Positions 57,586-64,000 of a stretch of DNA of 64,000 nt are shown here, in pieces. The stretch's first letter is position 1. Every line of letters starts with the position of its first letter. Both the position numbers and the translations under genes were made by a program. The notes under the pieces were generated by a model. That model was not told the DNA's origin. It ran no database searches and saw nothing but the letters and a program-made list of their open reading frames with translations. This DNA is from Cerrena zonata (lineage: Eukaryota > Basidiomycota > Agaricomycetes > Polyporales > Cerrenaceae): positions 62,001 to 126,000 of the forward strand of contig JASBNA010000044.1 of NCBI GenBank assembly GCA_038087015.1, read 5' to 3'.

Positions 57586-58980
57586 CTAATGGAGAAGAAG
57601 TATGGACTGATCTGACTCGTTATCGGAGGCTTCAATGACCAGGTCGTCGGAGGAGTGATCCGCTTCACCAGTGCCATTTCCCGCTTCGCCAACAGTTGTT
57701 TGTTGGTCGCAGTCACTCGAGAAGAATTCTTTTCTTTGGCTGGATGTCATATTTGGAGACGAAGGAAGCTGCCGGGGTCTGAAATTTGGGGTTGATGTAA
57801 TATGCTCGGGGAAGTGGGAGTCTGCTTGCTTCAGGTCAACCACGGTGTCGCCTCTGGTCATGCTGTTAGCCCTAGGTGTTGGTTTAGACTGGGTGGTAGA
57901 TAATAACGGTCTATGGGAGGAAGTCTGAGAATGGTTGGACAAATCGGTGAAGATGGGGTCACCCGATTTGTCGTTATAATCAAAGTAAACGGGTTCGTTA
58001 ATTCCTATGACACGAAAGTTCGTCACCTGTGTTGCAAAAACCATCTTGAGCTGAGAATCGTGAAATTTAGTTCTTGATTCACTAAACCAATCTTTATAAA
58101 AAATAAGCCGGGAAGTTAAGAGAGATTCAACCGTGTTTGATCCATTCTTAGTTTGGAAAGTTGCACTAGTCTGAGACGGTAGAAAATACATTCTTCCACC
58201 ATAATTCTCATAAACAGACGATGACGTTAGTTGAGAGTTGATGGTGGATGACGGTGGATGTGAGTTTTGCTTGAGCAGAGTGTACTTCTTGAATTTGGTA
58301 GCCAAGGCTCCAACCAAAAATACAAGCAGATTTGAATGAACAGAGAATTTAGAGATTGAGTCGAACATTTGATAAATATGTGCATCACTTTTAGTTGATG
58401 GATGTATATTTAGCAAGTCTGAGTTAGACGGAATTGGATCTGAGATCTTGAATTGAGCATCTTCCGCTAACCTTTCCCGATTATTCAAAGCAGAGCTATT
58501 TCGTGTTATATGAGATTTGAGTAGTTTCTCTTTATAACAGGACCAGGTTTCGAGTCGGTACAATTCCAACAAATCGTGGAAATCATTGATGATGATTAGA
58601 GTCGACCCTTTAGCCACTTCAGACTGGATTCCATTGTCTGCTATGAAAAACTGAAGAAGATTACTAAATCGATTGATTCTATGCCATATGATTTGCCCTT
58701 GATACGAAGACTCGTAGTTAGATTGCTTGCTCAAAAGCTTCCAGGGGAAAGTGTTCAACGTATCTATTATTATAACCTTATTTGTCAACGGATCATGCGA
58801 TATATGCGATACAATTATAGAACAAAGTATCGAATAAACAGCATTTAAGCTGGGGACGCTTTGCAAGTCGAATATTCCCGAGCTCAAGGAGTCGACCGGG
58901 ATCATAGAGTCAAGTGTTGGTATTGATGTGGTGATATGTGCAAACGCTGGGCGTTGCAGCATCATCTCAAACAAAGACAT
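57586..58980 (-). CDS. Rad51-paralog-like protein with degenerate Walker A
   Basis: 464 residues, intact, start at ATG 58980. The N-terminus follows the RecA/Rad51 plan: TTSIPTLDSMI, then SSGIFDLQSVPSLNAVYSIL where a Walker A (GxxGxGKT) should be, a strand KVIIIDTLNTFPW, and a Walker B-like STLIIINDFHDLLEL. The Walker A glycines and lysine are missing, so ATP binding is doubtful. This resembles the ATPase-dead Shu-complex paralogs (Psy3/Csm2) or a diverged Rad55/Rad57. The last 100 residues are Ser/Thr/Asp-rich. I cannot choose between these names. The role would be in homologous recombination by inference. Confidence 0.6.
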   Translation of the reverse strand: MSLFEMMLQRPAFAHITTSIPTLDSMIPVDSLSSGIFDLQSVPSLNAVYSILCSIIVSHISHDPLTNKVIIIDTLNTFPWKLLSKQSNYESSYQGQIIWHRINRFSNLLQFFIADNGIQSEVAKGSTLIIINDFHDLLELYRLETWSCYKEKLLKSHITRNSSALNNRERLAEDAQFKISDPIPSNSDLLNIHPSTKSDAHIYQMFDSISKFSVHSNLLVFLVGALATKFKKYTLLKQNSHPPSSTINSQLTSSSVYENYGGRMYFLPSQTSATFQTKNGSNTVESLLTSRLIFYKDWFSESRTKFHDSQLKMVFATQVTNFRVIGINEPVYFDYNDKSGDPIFTDLSNHSQTSSHRPLLSTTQSKPTPRANSMTRGDTVVDLKQADSHFPEHITSTPNFRPRQLPSSPNMTSSQRKEFFSSDCDQQTTVGEAGNGTGEADHSSDDLVIEASDNESDQSILLLH

Positions 58981-60405
58981 CTAGGCATCTACCAGGAACT
59001 CTTATGGACGGCTATAGTAGCATCAACTAACTCTTGATACACGTCTCGAGGATTTGAAAGAATCTTGATTTCGTGCGGTACGGGTGTGGTTTTTTGCAAA
59101 TTTATTTGTGAGCGGTTACTTTTTTGCAGTTCAATCTTAACCGCCAGCAAGTCCTTCTTCCAACGCCCAGGTTGTGCTAGGAGAAGATCTCTTTTGAATG
59201 AGATAGTAAGTAACAGGAGAATCCAATCAAAAGCATTCTTTGGTGAATTGAAGGAATCGGGAAAAGCTTTTATTAATGAAGCACTTTTTTTTTTTTGAAA
59301 AGGACTTGATTCTAACGGAATAGTTGCAAAATTGACCAGAACCGGTCATACTGTCACTTTTGACAGTTAAAGATGGTCACCTAGCATGTTTCTAGTGGCT
59401 TGGTTGGCTGAGGCAAAATTAGAAATGTTACCCCAATTGCTCATGGTTAGTACAAGCCTTCTTCGGAAAGGAATCGTTTGTCATAGTAACTTCTACCAGT
59501 GATAGTTTAAAGGTCGAAGAGGCAAGTCTTCACGTCTTTGTGATTGGTTTCTTACGTTTAACAACTTACTTCATAATCTTAATTTTCAGGAGAGAATCCA
59601 TCTTGCGGCATCATTACTGCCGAAGAACATATCATCGAAGAGTTAGAGAAGAAGTTTAACTGGGTTTGTCTCAGGTATGGCTTTCTTCAATCATTTGGCT
59701 TAATTTCATTACTACATTTGCAATTGTATATCGAATAAAAAAATACTATCAATCCAAGAACTTATCATCCTTTCGAATAGACAACTGGTATCTCCGTTTT
59801 GACAAGGATCATTAATGCATTTACCGCAGCTGATCGACCATGTTTTGCCGTGAAGGTAATTGACACTTGTCTTATACAGTATCTCCATTTTCTTCCGTTA
59901 TAAGTTGTAAAGTTTACAGAATCTTCACAATCCTTTCAAAAAAAAAGTTTTAGACCTGGCATTGTGCCCAACATTAGTCCGTGAGGCTTTCGATTGAAAA
60001 AGTTAAGAAGTGAAGAAATCGGCTTCACCGGCCTCTATTGTCAATGACAGATCGTGCCTTTTTGTTGTCCTGTTGTCTCCCTACCAGTCGAATCGTGCAT
60101 TGTTCCTCAGTTTTTTCTTTGAATTGCCTGCAATAATTTGGAGGACTTTTTTTTTGTATTCACCTCTCACTGAATTTTCTTTTCTTTTTCAACTTTTTTT
60201 TTTTTGTTTTTAGTTTTCGACTTTTATTTCGAAAAATTGACATTTTCCTCTTTACAACTTAATTGAAGCCCTTTATATAATCAAGGTATTACTTCTTGAA
60301 AGGGTCCAGCTAAGAATTGACAGATAGATTTTTGAAACAGGATCAGTTCTATTAATTGATTAGCAAGCCTTGCTATCAGCCTATTAATATATATTCCATT
60401 TCCGT
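58981..60405. other. Long gap upstream of SSK2, possible decayed gene
   Basis: 1425 bp. No intact gene is recognised. Between 59307 and 59860 the plus strand holds several coding-like pieces in different frames: a stretch ending HTVTFDS, FGKESFVIVTSTSDSLKVEE, PSCGIITAEEHIIEELEKKF and ISVLTRIINAFTAADRPCF. Splice-like TTTTCAG (59583-59589) and AG-GTATGG (around 59673) flank one piece. T-runs at 59286-59296 and 60147-60206 are promoter-like for SSK2. The pieces could be a pseudogene, an intron-rich gene or chance. Confidence 0.35.
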
Positions 60406-63400
60406 ATGAGTCTGAATCCTCATTCCCCAGGTGGAGGTGGACATAAAGACCAAGTTTCTGCTCAACAGATTCCAATTCATTCTACAAATCAAAATCATGC
60501 TGCTTCAGCGAGAAGGCCATCGTTACTAAGAAATCCATCTTCAACAAATTCCATCCATAATCCCCTTTCTCATACTCATCCTCATATAACAAATCAACAG
60601 CAAACTTCTTCTAATCCAACCCCTAGTGCATTACATTCCCTTCATCTTAAGCATCATAGTAGTAATTCAACTAATACCCTAGGATCTTTACCAAGCTCAG
60701 GTAACAACAGTACCTCAAATTCTCCGAAGGTGGTGACTCCAACATCTAATTTCCCTCATCTTAGTACCCAACCTTCGAGCTCTAACGTTAACTCTTCATC
60801 AAGTAATAACCTGGGAAATAATCCTAGCAGTGGGAACTATGCGTTGGGGTCATCACAAGGAAATACTGGAGGTGTATCAAATCAACAAGTAAGCAATTCA
60901 AATGCAGGTGGAAATCCGGGTTCTGCTTCGGGTCAATCAAATTCAACTCGATCTAGATCACGGTCAAGGTCTTTGACCCAAACATTATCCAACAATTTAC
61001 ACAACAACAATCAGTATTTAGCTCAAGAAAGGGCATATTTAAAGAAGATCAAGAATCAATACGTGGATGATTATTATACAAAAGGTATCACTGGAGCAGA
61101 TGAAGAATTCAAAGAAGGTGATTCAAATGCAAATGACGATTATGATGAAGAAGAAGACGTTCTTAATGCTGGTAATAGCGATTTATTAGCTGATATAGAT
61201 GATGATAAATACCAAATTGATTTTAGCCTTGCATTTTCAATCATGAAAAATAGTAATAATATCAACATCAATAACCGCAACATTTCTCAAGTGAGTCGAG
61301 AAACTTCCGATGACCCTGCTGTTATAGAACGTTTGGAGTGGCAATCAATGCTTACCTCTGTGTTAACCGGTGACGTCGTTAGATCTGAAAAGACAAAAAT
61401 AATAAACAATAACAATGCGAAGATGGACAAGAGTCTTTTATATACTCTCATCTGAAGAAAAACATTTGGTTCGGGGTTCGTGCTAAACTTTTCAATAGAA
61501 CTGAAGATGATCAAAGAAGATTGTTAGTTATCGTCGTACTTTAGTTGATCAACTTATTGAAGATGTTTTGAAGTACGAAATAAACTATGATGATCCAATC
61601 GATAATCCTCCTAGAAAACAAGTTGTTGATATTCTCGATCGTTATGAGAAGGCTTGTGAATTATGGATGACTATGAAAGAGATGAGAAGCGATAAGCCAG
61701 CTTGTGGTGACGCTGAATTCCAAGATCGAATCGACGCATTGAATGCGTGGTTGTCAATTACAGACGCAATTGCGAGAGCTACGAACTCGCTTCGTGTTTG
61801 GATTGGTAACGATGAACTAGATATCACAAAGAGTCCCGTTGATTCAAAGTTAGCTTCACCAGGGTCAGATGAAGAAATTGAAGGGGATGAATCCAATCGT
61901 AAAGTAGTCAAAAAGATTTTCGATGAAGATAATAAATCTTTAGCAGAACGCTTAATGAAAGAGAAAGATGTCTTGACAATTTTTAAAAGCCGTATTTTTA
62001 ATCCATTAGCGCCTTGGATGGTTAAATCAAAAGACACTTATATAAGGTTGGGTCATATATTTGAGATTTTGAAATTACCGGACTATATTCATGATTTAAT
62101 TCAATTATGCTATATTCCTATGAGATTAATCAAAGAAATAATCAATGTTCGTTTGACTTATGCCAGGAAATTGCATAATCCTACATTAATGATGATCGAT
62201 CAAATGATTGATGATTTCAAGTCTTATATAACCATCGCCCTTGAAGTTAAGCTGGGTGTAATGGAGTATTGTAAACCCGATGCTACTAAAACGTGGGTAT
62301 TGAGTGACCCATTCGATAATGAAACATTGGATTTTGATAATGTTCTTTTACTGTGTGTGAGATATTTCCTTGTCTTACTCAATCGTAAGTTAATCGATAG
62401 TTCAAGGTCACCAACTACATTTAGGACATTCAAAGAACCGGATGAATTAGAGGATACTTGGAATTATCTTAAATTATTAGGTAGCTTTGTTGAAGGTGCG
62501 TCTATAGTTGTCGCAGAGAATATTACATTATTAACTTCTAAGTTAGTTCAAAGATTATTTGCATATTTTAACAACCAAATTCGAACCACTCCACCACAAA
62601 GTCAAGGTGCTTCAGATTTAATTAGATGGTATACTTCGACGACTGAAAACTTTGCTCAAATCCGTCGTAAATTGGCAAGATTTACCGGCCAACTCTCTCG
62701 TGACTTCAGTAATGCTCTTGTATTTGACATTCCCACCTCTCCTGGTAACCGTACTAAAATGTTGTTGGAAAATTTGAGAGCCAGTAACCATTTCTTAGTT
62801 TATACTGGTACTGTTGAAACTCAAGGTACTTATTTTTTTGCTAGTCCTGAGTTACTTGGAAATGAACACGAAATAGTTAAGATTTTGAATGGTTCCTATG
62901 TTGGTATTGATTCTTCGGGGTCAAGTTTAGAATTTTCGGATTTATTAAAATTAGTTCAGTTAGATGAAGATAAAGAAGAAGTAGTGGTGAGCGATGAATT
63001 TCCTAAACCAATGGAGCCATCTCACCTTTTCAACCAAGCTCGTCAGTCATTACCTTCTAACCCAGGTGACTTAGCTTATGTTATAGCCCTCTGTCCTGCA
63101 AAACCTATAGTTTGGGAAGGTGAAGTTGTTAATGTTCATATAGATGAAGTGCCAATTACCGATGTCAAAGTTGGCGAAATGTTGGTTATAACCAAATTAC
63201 CTCATTATCACTTACATTTTGTGAGGGCAAGATTTTTAGAAGCCATTGATGAAGCATTGCTTATAGGCGGACGTATTCCAAAGATTGGTCAAAGATGCTC
63301 TTTAGATAGGGTTCACCATGAATTGACCAAGATTAATCGTGCTTTCTTCAAAATGTCTTTGGCAGTTTTAGATTCAGTGAAAACAGTTCGTGAGAAGTGT

Positions 63401-64000
63401 AAAGCAACTGCTCCAGAAGGTGGATATCAAGAACTCATCAATAATTATTTTGTTTACGCGAGAGACTACGGTAAGAACACTGTTAAGAATCTTGACTCAT
63501 CTAGAAAATCGACAGTGATCATGAAACTTATTCAGTTATCTATTGAATGGGTGAGTTTTATATGTGATGATTGTATTCCAACTGATCGCAGACTTTTAGA
63601 TATTGTGTCTTAGCATTGGAATTTGCTATGGATATGACTAGGGGCTTCAATGTTTTAGTATTAAGCAACGACCAATTTTATCGAATGAAATTGAAAGTTG
63701 CACGCTGTATGTCTTTGCTTATTTCACATTTTGATATTATGGGTGCAAGATCCAGTGAAGCAGAAAAGAGAACTTTACTTAAGTGGACTTCACAAAGGCA
63801 TAGAATTGAGAATTCTGCGGATGATGAATACATTATCAAAGCTTATCAAGAAGATGTTATGAAGGCTCTTGAGCAAGTTGAAGATTCTAGAAGAGATTTA
63901 GAGGAACAATTACATGCAGTTGGAAGAGTCTTAGATGTTACTGACTCTGAATATCAATTTGTTACATTATTAGCATCATCTTTTTCAAGTGTTTCCATCA
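60406..64000 (+). CDS. SSK2: HOG-pathway MAPKKK Ssk2/Ssk22, N-terminal part (three frameshifts)
   Basis: Starts at ATG 60406 and runs off the right edge after about 1199 codons; the kinase domain is outside the window. After a Ser/Asn-rich N-terminus of about 200 residues comes the conserved Ssk2 regulatory region: DDPAVIERLEWQSMLTSVLTGDVV, KSEKTKI, IWFGVRAKLFNRTEDDQRR, WMTMKEMRSDKPACGD, LEFAMDMTRGFNVLVLSNDQFYRMKL. This part holds the Ssk1-binding and autoinhibitory segments. Ssk2 phosphorylates Pbs2 in osmostress signalling. One base is missing at each of about 61446-61450, 61527-61530 and 63590-63596. After the last correction the frame stays open to the window edge. Confidence 0.93.

Noticed and set aside
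14697..63596. Programmed +1 frameshifting as the reason for the many frame changes
   Set aside because: Shifts go both ways, the sites share no slippery heptamer, and no stop codon or structure is consistently placed. Two sites read AGG-TAA, but the others do not. Such density is unknown in yeasts.

Overview
This is nuclear DNA of an ascomycete yeast of the CUG-Ser1 ('CTG') clade. It is AT-rich, gene-dense and almost intron-free. The single clear intron has GTATGT and TACTAAC signals and sits at the very start of RPL27, as is usual in budding yeasts. CTG codons fall where relatives have serine: codons 86 and 97 of BRX1 and codon 5 of REX4. Leu residues from CTG in a standard-code translation should therefore be read as Ser. 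I cannot name the species. No tRNA, rRNA, CRISPR array, transposon or LTR was recognised.

Layout. 0-15 kb: a partial fatty-aldehyde dehydrogenase (HFD1-like, minus), a divergent Hal3/SIS2-family flavoprotein, an alpha/beta hydrolase, ATG18, DIS3, RIB3 (minus), the proteasome chaperone IRC25/POC3 and WRS1 (minus). 15-25 kb: RPL27 (minus), a PKH/PDK1-type kinase (minus) divergent from the TORC2 subunit AVO1, then REX4. 25-34 kb: IRA1/2 RasGAP (minus). 34-40 kb: a minisatellite-rich gap, ATP19, BRX1, a rhomboid protease and HUB1. 40-58 kb, all minus: PPG1, ARG8, ZRG17, MED12/SRB8, MYO5, RSA4 and a Rad51-paralog-like gene with a degenerate Walker A. 58-64 kb: a gap of about 1.4 kb, then the 5' two thirds of SSK2, running off the right edge.

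Themes. Several genes serve nutrient and stress signalling (PKH and AVO1 on Ypk kinases; IRA on Ras; SSK2 on the Hog1 cascade; PPG1; MED12). Others serve RNA and ribosome biology (DIS3, REX4, BRX1, RSA4, RPL27, WRS1). BRX1 carries textbook RRPE and PAC promoter elements.

The most important caution: ten genes, including normally essential ones (WRS1, RSA4), are broken by 24 single-base frameshifts (15 extra bases, 9 missing), many in short homopolymers. Each repaired length comes out as a whole number of codons, close to the family's usual size where I know it. I read these as sequencing or assembly errors and give full gene spans across them. Points that look biologically interesting are the Hal3-family protein lacking both catalytic signatures of PPC decarboxylase, the PKH-AVO1 divergent pair, a 15-bp motif shared upstream of RIB3 and ARG8, several minisatellites and an unexplained, possibly decayed gene near 59.3-59.9 kb.
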